Below are positions 8,372 to 17,300 of a stretch of 64,000 nt of DNA, in pieces. The position numbers were made by a program, and so were the translations under genes. The DNA is from an uncultured Sphingomonadaceae bacterium. Its GTDB lineage: Bacteria > Pseudomonadota > Alphaproteobacteria > Sphingomonadales > Sphingomonadaceae. The notes under the pieces are model-generated. The model worked only from the letters and a program-made list of their open reading frames with translations, was not told the DNA's origin and did no database searches. The stretch lies in the NCBI GenBank assembly GCA_947493215.1, contig CANLQE010000001.1:248001-312000 (forward strand), read 5' to 3'. How positions within the stretch are numbered: the stretch's first letter is position 1; the number at the start of each line of letters is the position of its first letter.

Positions 8372-10522
8372 CTAGTTGCTCAAGGAGGCTTCGCTTCGGA
8401 ACAATCGCGTTACTTTGTCGAGCAAGCCGCCCCCGACCGACCGACCGGTCGCCGAAATTTCAACACTGCCGGGGACAAGCTGCAAACTGGTGCCATCCTT
8501 ATAAGCCTTTTTGGAAGCAATCAGGCGGACCCGGTAAAGCGCGGTGCGGGGACGCAATATATTCTCCTCTTTATCCGAAGCGATAGGGCCGCCATTGACT
8601 GACGCCAATATGGGTTGATCGATTCTTTCAACCGCATTGGTGGATTTCTCGATCAGCTTGGCCGCCCGGGAAGCCTGTACTGGATCATCGGGCACAAAGC
8701 GACCGCGCGCATCTTTGGCGATCCGCCAGATATCATCTTCACTGACATAGGCCTGAATATCATAGTCATCCGATGTCACGACATAGGCAATGGTCTCCGC
8801 CCCGCCGAGCCAGCGACCGCTGTGAATATCGGGTGATAGATCGGTCACGATACCAGCCATTGGCGCGCGCAGGATCAGGCGCTCACTGCGCAATTCAAGC
8901 CCCGCAAGCTGATCCTCTTCCTGTTTCAATTCGCGCTCGACCACCATGCGATTGGACAGGTCGATATCATCCGCTGCGCCGCGACCAAATTGCAGTTGCA
9001 GGTTAGCAATCCTGACCTTGGCTGCTGCGATGGACCGTTCCAGTTCAGGAGCAGAGAGTTGAACCACCGGCGTTCCGGCCGCAACCCGCTGCCCATTTTC
9101 AACAAATATCTTTTCAACCTTGCCCGGATCACCCGCGACAATCGGAGAAGCGCCAATGGGGGTCAACACCGCGGGCGCACTGATATTGCGGTCGAGTGGC
9201 AAGAGACACAGCAGCAAAGCAATGCCGCTACCGATCAACAGTAGCCGCGTCCGTGATGTTGCCAATATCCGGTCCTTCATGCTCGCCCAAACCTTGAACT
9301 CAGCCATGACGGGGCGGGCAATAAATACAGCGATTTCGACAACGAACAGGATCACTCCAAGCAGTTTGAAGAAGAGCGTATAGACGAGCAAAGCGATACC
9401 GATGAACAGGAACAGTCGATAGATCCAAGTCAGCCAAGCATAGACGATCATGCCGCGACGCAATCTGTCGGGCACCTGTTCCGGCGCTTCATCTTCCAAG
9501 GCGAATAATATCTCGCGCAAACGCCAACGGCCAAGCGCGAAGGCGCGCGGTTGCAGGTTGGGAACGCCCAGCCAGTCGGACAATACATAATAGCCATCAA
9601 AGCGCATGAACGGATTGAGGTTGATCGCAAGGCTCATCACCCAACTGGTGGTCGCAAGGATGAAGGCAACACTGCGCAACATACCATCGGGCAGCAACAC
9701 CCAAGCCATGGTCGCGACACCGGCAATCATCAGCTCGACCATGACGCCCGCACAATCGATCATCAACCGTTGTTTGCGCGACGTCAGCCGCCACGCGCCG
9801 GATGTGTCGGTATAAAGGACGGGCATCATCACGAGAAAACTAACCCCCATGCTGGGTATGCGGCAACCAAAGCGCGTGGCGGTATAGGCATGCCCCAATT
9901 CGTGGAGGATCTTGATCACAAACAGACCAATTCCATAGGCAATCAGACCCTGCCAGCTGAAAAAATAGAGAAAGGATGCAAGAAAGCTGTCCCATTGACG
10001 CGACACAAGAAACAACCCGGTTAGCGCCAGCAAAGCAAAGAAGGTCAAGGCCGGATAGGACCAGAGCGGCGCGACTTTATCGATGGTCCGTTCGAGGAAG
10101 GCTGCAGGTTTGACGATCGGGATGCGGATGAAAAGATAATTATCCAACATCCATTTCCACCACATTTTTTTGGCGGTTTTTCGCTGTTCCGTAAAGCTTG
10201 CGACCGTGTCTCCCATGGGCGTTACGGTGAGGCTGTTGGAAAGGGAAAAATCGACGACGCGGCCAAAGGCACTGTTTATTTCTTCCTCGTCCAGTCCCTC
10301 CTCAACAAGGTCGTCATTGACCTTTGCAAGGTCGCCAGATGCCCAGCGCGAGAGGATACGATATTCTATTTTGCCCAATTGAAAAAACAGATGCCGCACC
10401 GGATCAAACAGCGTCCAGCTGGGCGCGCCAGTGACCAGAGCTGCGCCGGGTTCGATCCGCAACTCTTGGCGCAACGGAGGCAATAAGGACCGTTCCGGCT
10501 CCGCTGGTACGGCGACAGTCAT
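8372..10522 (-). CDS. PqqD-like / M50 site-2-protease-like / HlyD adaptor fusion membrane protein
   Basis: A 716-residue protein in three parts. Residues ~20-110 look like a small winged-helix PqqD-type domain (WTLFDPVRHLFFQLGKIEYR). Residues ~150-445 form about eight membrane segments containing both M50/S2P motifs: HELGH (207-211, zinc His and catalytic Glu) and NPFMRFDG (303-310, zinc Asp). Residues ~446-700 are a HlyD/biotinyl-lipoyl-like periplasmic adaptor with a coiled coil around 490-555. This is the architecture of putative peptide zinc metalloproteases fused to secretion adaptors. It is the last gene of the giant-protein operon and overlaps the preceding gene by 4 bases. It could be the inner-membrane part of an export machine and may cleave or bind the substrate leader; that is inference. 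Confidence 0.8.
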   Translation of the reverse strand: MTVAVPAEPERSLLPPLRQELRIEPGAALVTGAPSWTLFDPVRHLFFQLGKIEYRILSRWASGDLAKVNDDLVEEGLDEEEINSAFGRVVDFSLSNSLTVTPMGDTVASFTEQRKTAKKMWWKWMLDNYLFIRIPIVKPAAFLERTIDKVAPLWSYPALTFFALLALTGLFLVSRQWDSFLASFLYFFSWQGLIAYGIGLFVIKILHELGHAYTATRFGCRIPSMGVSFLVMMPVLYTDTSGAWRLTSRKQRLMIDCAGVMVELMIAGVATMAWVLLPDGMLRSVAFILATTSWVMSLAINLNPFMRFDGYYVLSDWLGVPNLQPRAFALGRWRLREILFALEDEAPEQVPDRLRRGMIVYAWLTWIYRLFLFIGIALLVYTLFFKLLGVILFVVEIAVFIARPVMAEFKVWASMKDRILATSRTRLLLIGSGIALLLCLLPLDRNISAPAVLTPIGASPIVAGDPGKVEKIFVENGQRVAAGTPVVQLSAPELERSIAAAKVRIANLQLQFGRGAADDIDLSNRMVVERELKQEEDQLAGLELRSERLILRAPMAGIVTDLSPDIHSGRWLGGAETIAYVVTSDDYDIQAYVSEDDIWRIAKDARGRFVPDDPVQASRAAKLIEKSTNAVERIDQPILASVNGGPIASDKEENILRPRTALYRVRLIASKKAYKDGTSLQLVPGSVEISATGRSVGGGLLDKVTRLFRSEASLSN

Positions 10523-11913
10523 AGACCGATTGTTTGTCTAAAGCTCGCGATCGGGCGTTTGAGTAACGAATAGATGAGCGGCACCCACTCGCCATAAAGC
10601 TTTGCCGTGCCGCGTGAACCGATGCGCGGATTGCCGGAGGTTGGCTTGGCGGTCACGGCAAAGGCCAATATGCCTTCAGCCGTCTGCCGCGCCTGATAGC
10701 TGGCGTGCTCGACCTTCCCTTCCACCGCCCAAAGCGGTTGCGCGTCCAGCCAGACTTTTACTCGCGATCCGCGATCCAGCGCCATTTGCTCCGCCGCCGG
10801 CAAGTCTATCCGCAGGGCAATCTGACCCGGATCAGCCACCTGCAATATCGGATCTCCGACATTCACGGCGCGTCCCTCCCAGTCACGGCGGTCGCTATAA
10901 ATCGCCATGCCCGCGCGCGGCGCTTTTATCTGCGACAGGCCCATCACGTCGTTGGCAAAATTATAGTCAGCTTGTGCCAGTTCATATTCCGCGCGAAGCG
11001 TTGCGGTCTCGCGGGTTTCGTCATCTTTACCAAATGCCGTGCTGGTAGAACGATCGACCCGTGCCTTGGCGACAGCGAGTTTTTCCTGCGCCAGTTTTAG
11101 CTCGTTGGACAGCTTCACATCGTCAAAAGATATCAGAAGCGCGCCCTCCTCTACCGCCGCATTGGGCGCGACATGGATACGCGCAATGACACCGGAAAAA
11201 GGCGCTGCGACCATGAACGGACGGGCCGCCACGACTTCCACCGGGGCGAGCGCGGTCATACGGACCGGGAAGAGCGCGATCACCAGCAGGGCCACAGTCA
11301 CACCGATTTTTTCTTTGCGGCCAAAACGGCCCAACCGCTTCACCGGTTTGTCGCCCGTCAGTGCCCGCCAGCTGTGGGATGCGGTCTCGGACAGCCGTGT
11401 CAGCCGAAAGCCTTCCCCTTCCCGAAACGGCGTTTCCCGCATGACCAAAAGTCCACCAAAAACCTTTTCCTCGCTATCAAGCAAAGGCTGCCAGCGACAC
11501 TCGCCGTAGGGATATTCCGCGAGCGCCGGATCATTGCTCATGGCGTCCAGCGTAAAATCATGCGGCCGGTCCAGACCGTCATCTTTCGCCAGTTTCGCGA
11601 CCAGTTTTTCCATCGCCTGAATCAGCGGCGCGTTGCGATCTACCGAAGATATGCTGGAGGCACAGACGATATGAAAATCATCGCCAATACGGGGTTGGCG
11701 CGCGATAAACATTTGTTCGTAGGGCAGGATGCGGCGCATTTCATTCGCAACATGATAATGCAGTTCGGCGACGCCGGGCTGACGGCGTAGCTCTGCTTCA
11801 AATTGCAACAAGCTGGCCAGCATATTGGCGTCGCCGGATATCGGCGCTGCACCCGCCGCTACGGGTAATATCGCAATTGGTGCGGGTTCGGGATCAGGAG
11901 GGCTGGCGGCCAT
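10519..11913 (-). CDS. GAF-like domain fused to HlyD family periplasmic adaptor
   Basis: A 464-residue protein. Residues ~35-190 resemble a GAF-like sensory domain (ELHYHVANEMRRIL, then a FGGLLVMRE strand pair) on the cytoplasmic side; one membrane helix follows at ~204-224; residues ~225-440 form a HlyD-type barrel-sandwich and coiled-coil adaptor (APFSGVIARIHV, then QIKAPRAGMAIYS). Adaptors normally bridge an inner-membrane transporter and a TolC channel. The soluble domain could sense a ligand or dock a cytoplasmic partner. It overlaps the preceding adaptor gene by 20 bases and the M50 gene by 4, so the three are translationally linked. Confidence 0.78.
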   Translation of the reverse strand: MAASPPDPEPAPIAILPVAAGAAPISGDANMLASLLQFEAELRRQPGVAELHYHVANEMRRILPYEQMFIARQPRIGDDFHIVCASSISSVDRNAPLIQAMEKLVAKLAKDDGLDRPHDFTLDAMSNDPALAEYPYGECRWQPLLDSEEKVFGGLLVMRETPFREGEGFRLTRLSETASHSWRALTGDKPVKRLGRFGRKEKIGVTVALLVIALFPVRMTALAPVEVVAARPFMVAAPFSGVIARIHVAPNAAVEEGALLISFDDVKLSNELKLAQEKLAVAKARVDRSTSTAFGKDDETRETATLRAEYELAQADYNFANDVMGLSQIKAPRAGMAIYSDRRDWEGRAVNVGDPILQVADPGQIALRIDLPAAEQMALDRGSRVKVWLDAQPLWAVEGKVEHASYQARQTAEGILAFAVTAKPTSGNPRIGSRGTAKLYGEWVPLIYSLLKRPIASFRQTIGL

Positions 11914-12853
11914 CGGCTTTTGCTGCTTCTGATTTTACTGCTGGTTTTTTGGGCGCTTTTTCCGCCACATTATCCGTTGGTTTGGCAAACACACCGGTCC
12001 CGCTCATACCCGGCAAGACCAGACTTTCGGTTCTGTCGACATTGCCGGTGACCCGGATGGTCTTGCTCACCGGATCAACCGACGCGCCCAGCCGTGTAAT
12101 CTGCCCCGTCACGTCCGCGCCGGTTTCATCAATTTTGAAGGTAAAGTCCACGCCGGGACGCAACCATGTCAGCCAGTTGCTCGGTACAATGAGTTCGACT
12201 TCCAGATCACCGCCACTTTGAATGGTCAGCAGCGGTTGGCCGCTCGCTGCAATTTCGCCGCGCCCGGCAATTTCTTCAACCACGGTGCCGGAATAAGGGG
12301 CGTAGACAGCGCAGTCTGACAGGTTTGCCTTGATCGCACTGGCCTCGGCATTGGCCTTGCCGAGATTGGCTTTTGCGACCGCCACCTCATTCTTGCCAAT
12401 CGCTTCATACTGATCGAGTTCGACATTGGTTTTATAGGTCACATTATAGGCATTGGCCGCCGCCTGTGCCGCTCTCAATTCGGCGCGGATCGCGGAACAA
12501 TCAAATTGCGCCAGTAAGGCCCCTTTGCGGAAGCTGCGTCCTTTGCCATAGGGCATCGAGGTAATCCGCGCGGTCATTCTTGAGGCAATGGTAGACTCCT
12601 GCTTGGGTTTGATCACCCCGCGCACGTCTGGATCTCGCTTTGGTTCCGGCTTAACCTCCGCCTGAGCCGTCTCTTCCGCTTTTGCTTCCGTTGCGCTCAG
12701 CGCCGCCTCATTACTTGACCAATTGGGACCGTCACCGCTGCTGGCCACACCCACGCCAATGGCCGCGGCCACCGCAACGCCGCCGCCCCATAGCCATGGA
12801 GCCATTGATTTTTTTTCGGTGTCCGGAGTCTCGTCTCCGGTTTCTTCACTCAT
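11894..12853 (-). CDS. HlyD/RND-type periplasmic adaptor subunit
   Basis: A 319-residue membrane fusion protein. A short cytoplasmic N terminus is followed by a membrane anchor (~17-40), a low-complexity Ala/Glu/Lys stretch, and the adaptor core: barrel-sandwich half motifs around ~85-120 (ASRMTARITSMPYGKG) and ~175-205 (YAPYSGTVVEEIAGRGE), separated by a short coiled coil, then a beta-barrel region and a Lys-rich tail. It lies 23 bases after the TolC-like gene and overlaps the GAF-adaptor gene. It would couple the inner-membrane machinery to the outer-membrane channel. Unlike the next two products it carries no extra domain. Confidence 0.85.
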   Translation of the reverse strand: MSEETGDETPDTEKKSMAPWLWGGGVAVAAAIGVGVASSGDGPNWSSNEAALSATEAKAEETAQAEVKPEPKRDPDVRGVIKPKQESTIASRMTARITSMPYGKGRSFRKGALLAQFDCSAIRAELRAAQAAANAYNVTYKTNVELDQYEAIGKNEVAVAKANLGKANAEASAIKANLSDCAVYAPYSGTVVEEIAGRGEIAASGQPLLTIQSGGDLEVELIVPSNWLTWLRPGVDFTFKIDETGADVTGQITRLGASVDPVSKTIRVTGNVDRTESLVLPGMSGTGVFAKPTDNVAEKAPKKPAVKSEAAKADGRQPS

Positions 12854-12876
12854 GAATAAAGCTTTCTATTTTCAAG

Positions 12877-14370
12877 CTACTTGTCCAGCTTCATTGCTGC
12901 TTCGCGCTCTTGCCAAAGCGTGGCGAGCGAGCTGGTCAATGTACCGACATCTTCCCGTCCGGTCAGGTCCGGCGCGAAATCATCAATGCCCATGGAAGCG
13001 AACAGGTTCGCATAGGCATTTTGCGCCTCCGCATAGGCTATATCATATTTAACCTCAGCAACCAGCGTGTTCATTTCTTCGCGCAACAAAGTCTGCTGGC
13101 TCATCGCACCCGCCTTGTGACCGGAACGGATCTGATAGAGGATCTTGTCCTGCACCCGGTGCTGATGCTCGGCAGTTTGCAGTTCTTCCTGCAAATGGCC
13201 AAAGCGCGCCCGCGATACATGCACCTGCGTCATCACCGCCATGGTCAGCGCCAGTTCGCGTTGGCGGAGCAGATCGTCCTGGGCGCGTATTGCTTTTTTC
13301 TTGGGGCCTATTTTGAACAGGTTGAGCACGTTCCAGCTCGCCTGCGCGCCATATTGGAACCAATTATTGTTGAACAGGAAGTCGTTGGAATCGACATTCA
13401 CGCCCAATATGCCGCGGAAACTAGGCAGGGCTGAAAGCAGCGCCGCATCCAGTTCCTTGCTGTTAATCCGCTGACGATAGCTGACTTCTCTCAGTTCAGC
13501 GCGATTTTTCAGCGCCGTCATCATCATATCCTCACCGGAATATTGGACGGCGGGCAAATTCTGGGTGCGATCGGGCAAGACCAGTGCGAATTTGGTGCCG
13601 GGGCGCAGGTTCATCAAGGCTGCAAGCTGTGCCTTGGCGACCACCAGTTCGCGCTGCAATTTGCGGATTTCGGCCTGAATCTGGACCAGTTCCCGCTGAT
13701 AGGTAAGCGCGGTCAGTGGCGCGGACAGGCGGCGTTCGGCAAGCCGCTCGCTATTGTCGAGCGTGGTGCTGACATTGCCTTCCAGCTCCTTGAGCTTGGT
13801 CAGCAAACGCTCTGCACTGACCGCCCGCCAATAGGAGGTACGGACATCTTCGATAATCCGGTTGGCAACCTTGCGGCGACGTTCCTGAGAGATCAGAAAT
13901 TCATCGGCCTTTTGCTGGGATCGGACATAGGAGAGACCAAAGTCGAGCACATCCCAACTAAGCGACAGATCGCCGGTAAAAATATCGCGCTCGGCAGAGG
14001 TCGATGGTTCGAGCGACTGACGACGGGTGATCAGCGACAGCGAGCTGGCACCGGAGAAATTATTCCGCCCGGCATAGCCTGCGTTCGCAACCAGTTGCGG
14101 CAACATGTCATAGCGTGACAGGTTCAGCTCTCTGTTCTTGAGCGCCTCTTCCATCAACTCGACCTTGTAGTCGAGATTATATTTCAGCGCCCGGGCCATG
14201 GCTTCATACAGGTTGATCGGGGCCGTAACCGGTTCCTGATCGGCATCCACCGCGACGATATTTTCACGTGCAGTTGTATCGATCTGGGTTGGTGTCAGCG
14301 GTTTGGGATTGACCGCACAGCCAGCCAGTAAGGCCAAGACCGAAATACTCAGAGTGTGTTTCATATGCAT
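12877..14370 (-). CDS. TolC family outer membrane efflux/secretion lipoprotein
   Basis: A 497-residue protein with a lipoprotein signal peptide: a short hydrophobic stretch ends in the lipobox LLAGC, making Cys18 the likely lipidated residue. The rest has the two-fold repeat of long helices and short strands of TolC-type channels (for example NRELNLSRYDMLPQ near 90-103 and the matching repeat after ~300). It would form the outer-membrane duct for the adjacent adaptors. The gene starts 15 bases after the stop of the giant protein and is preceded by AGGGAAG as ribosome binding site, arguing for one operon. Confidence 0.88.
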   Translation of the reverse strand: MHMKHTLSISVLALLAGCAVNPKPLTPTQIDTTARENIVAVDADQEPVTAPINLYEAMARALKYNLDYKVELMEEALKNRELNLSRYDMLPQLVANAGYAGRNNFSGASSLSLITRRQSLEPSTSAERDIFTGDLSLSWDVLDFGLSYVRSQQKADEFLISQERRRKVANRIIEDVRTSYWRAVSAERLLTKLKELEGNVSTTLDNSERLAERRLSAPLTALTYQRELVQIQAEIRKLQRELVVAKAQLAALMNLRPGTKFALVLPDRTQNLPAVQYSGEDMMMTALKNRAELREVSYRQRINSKELDAALLSALPSFRGILGVNVDSNDFLFNNNWFQYGAQASWNVLNLFKIGPKKKAIRAQDDLLRQRELALTMAVMTQVHVSRARFGHLQEELQTAEHQHRVQDKILYQIRSGHKAGAMSQQTLLREEMNTLVAEVKYDIAYAEAQNAYANLFASMGIDDFAPDLTGREDVGTLTSSLATLWQEREAAMKLDK

Positions 14371-14385
14371 AGTCTGCTTCCCTAT

Positions 14386-17300
14386 CTAGGCCTTGAACGC
14401 AGCCAGAAGCTGCGCCGTTTCTTCTGCGACACTGGCATCCGCCATTGCCATGGCACTACCCAGGGGAGCAGCACCGTTCATGTTCTGAGAAAGTGTCGTC
14501 TTCTCATCAATCTGGATTTCACCTGTTGCCCCTTGAACAATAACAGGTATTTCAGTGACTTGGCCATCAGCGCGGATCGCGCGTACGATCAAGCGGACGG
14601 TTTCCGCGTCCACTGGCCGCTCGATAATTGCAAGACCGCGCGCGTCCATACGGATCCAGCTAGGCAGCGGACTACCATCACGGGTGCGCAGTTGATATTC
14701 GACCATGCGCGGATCACTTTCGGCCCCGATATCTCGGACTTCCATGTAGATGACCCGGTCGCGCACGACCGATTCAATCATCACCTGATCGCTGCCGGTG
14801 GACAGCTGACGAACCGAGAAGCCGGTCAGACCTTCAACTAGGAAATCACCAAAACGCGGATCAAACAGACGGTCGGCCCCAAAGCGCAGATCGCGAATTT
14901 GGTCGAGTTGATTGACGACTTCGCCAATCGGGCTGCCATCCACGTCCAACTCACCCATGCCGTTCAGCGAACGCAATCCGTTCACCGCCGTCAATAGCGG
15001 CCGGCTTCCGTTCAGATCCGGCGTGTTGTTCAGCGACTTGAAGCTGTTGACTGTATCATCGATGATCAGCGGCGTGGTGATAAATTCGGTTATCGGGTCC
15101 AGAGTGGTATTGAGACGCTCGCTATCGGGATAACCGATGCCGGGATTGCCGAGCAAGTCGTTCACATTGGCGTTGGCTTGCGTGACGATGACGGTTGCCG
15201 TGGATTCCACAAACCCGCCCTGCCCATCGCTGACAATATAGGTGATGGTCGCAACCCCCTGGAATTCAGGATCGGCAAAATGGGAAATCGTACCGTCAGG
15301 ATTAATCACCACCGTGCCGATATCAACCTTGGCGGTAAAGACACTCAATGGATCGCCGTCTGGGTCGCTGCCATTGGCGAGCACGTCGATAATCGTTTCC
15401 GCGCCGCCAATGCCGAATACTTCTTCATTGCCATCGACCGGCACTTCATTGACGTTGCGGACGGTGACAGCGACGGTCGCAGTGGAGGTACCACCATTGC
15501 CGTCGCTGATCGTATAGGTGATCGTGTCAGTACCGAAAAAGTCGACATTTGGCGTGTAGGTGATCGTGCCATCGGGATTGATGACTATGGTGCCATTGGC
15601 CGCGGTCGCATTGGTAACGGTTAGCGGATCACCATCGAGATCGACATCATTGGCGAGCACCGGAATGACCAGCGGTCGTTCTTCGTCAGTATCGGCAATA
15701 TCATTGGCCGCAACTGGTGGATCATTTACCGGGGCAACGGTCACGGTGATTGTTGCGGTGGTGAAGCCGCCATTGCCATCGCTAACCTGATAGGTGATCA
15801 CATCGGTGCCGTTGAAATTCGGATCAGGCGTATAGGTGATCGTGCCGTCTGGGTTGATCGTCACAGTGCCATTAGGCGACGTCGCGCTGGAGATGACCAG
15901 CGGATCGCCGTCCACATCCGTCGCATTGTCTAGCGGTGACAGGGTGACCGGCGTGTCTTCCGGTGTAGCGGCGACAGCGGGTGTAGCTACTGGCGCATCA
16001 TTTACCGGGGTCACATCGACCGTGACGGTTGCGGTGGACGTGCCGCCGTTACCATCGCTGACCGTATAAGTAATGGCGGTCGGGCCGTTGAAATCCGGAT
16101 CGGGCGTGAAGGTAATCGTACCATCGGGATTAATCACCACCGTGCCGTCTGGCGATGTCGCATCGGTAACCGTCAATGGATCGCCGTCCGCATCCGTGTC
16201 ATTGCCGAGTACTGGAATGGTGACCGGCGCATCTTCCGGCGTCGAGACATTGTCATTCACGGCCACGGGCACGTCGTTCACCGGATTGACGGTGATTGTC
16301 GCAGTCGTCGTCGCGAAACCGCCATTGCCGTCAGAGACGGTGTAGGTGATTGTGTCGGTACCGTTGAAATTCGGGTCCGGCGTGTAGGTTACGGTGCCGT
16401 CCGGATTGATCACAACCGTGCCGTTAGGCGCGCTCGCCGCTGTAACGGTCAGCGGATCACCATCAGCGTCCGTATCATTTTCAAGGACAGAGACGGTTAC
16501 CGGTGCGTCTTCATCGGTCTGGCCAACATCCGGTGTAGCAACTGGCACATCGTTGACCGGATCAACCGTGAGCGTGACTGTTGCGGTTGCCGTACCGCCA
16601 TTACCGTCGCTAATCGTATAAGTGACGGTTGTCGTGCCATTGAAATTCGGATCAGGTACAAAGGTCACGGTGCCATCGGGATTGATCGTTACCTGACCAT
16701 CGGGCGACGTTGCACCAGTCACAGTAAGCGGATCGCCATCTACATCAGTGTCGTTACTAAGCACATTCAGCGTGATCGGTGTGTCTTCTGGCGTGGTCGC
16801 AACATCATCAACAGCGACTGGCGCATCATTAACCGGATTCACTGTTACCGCCACGGTTGCCGTGTCCGTGCCGCCTTGGCCGTCGCTGATCACATAGGTG
16901 ATTGTGTCCGTGCCGTTAAAGTCTTGATCTGGAGTATAGGTTATGGTGCCATCAGGATTGATGACAATCGTGCCATTGGGCGCGCTGGCCGTCGTAACCG
17001 TCAGCGGATCGCCGTCCACATCGCCATCGTTGGCCAGCACTGGAATCGTGACCGGTGTTTCCTCATCCGTCACGGTCGCATCATCAACTGCAACCGGTGG
17101 ATCATTGACCGCGCCAACCGTGACCGTCACCGTTGCGGTAGCCGTGCCGCCATTGCCGTCACTGATCGTATAGGTGATTGTATCTGTGCCGTTGAAATCC
17201 TGATTAGGGGTGTAATCAATCGTGCCATTTGGCTGGATCACGACACTGCCGTTGGCCGCGCTGGCCGTGGTAACGGTTAGCATATCGCCATCGGGATCGC

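Noticed and set aside
13543-14118. A 191-codon plus-strand frame opposite the TolC-like gene.
   Set aside because: Antisense shadow of a clear TolC family gene.
14386-15174. Expected RTX calcium-binding nonapeptides at the adhesin C terminus.
   Set aside because: None found on reading the last ~260 residues, so a canonical RTX adhesin label was not used.
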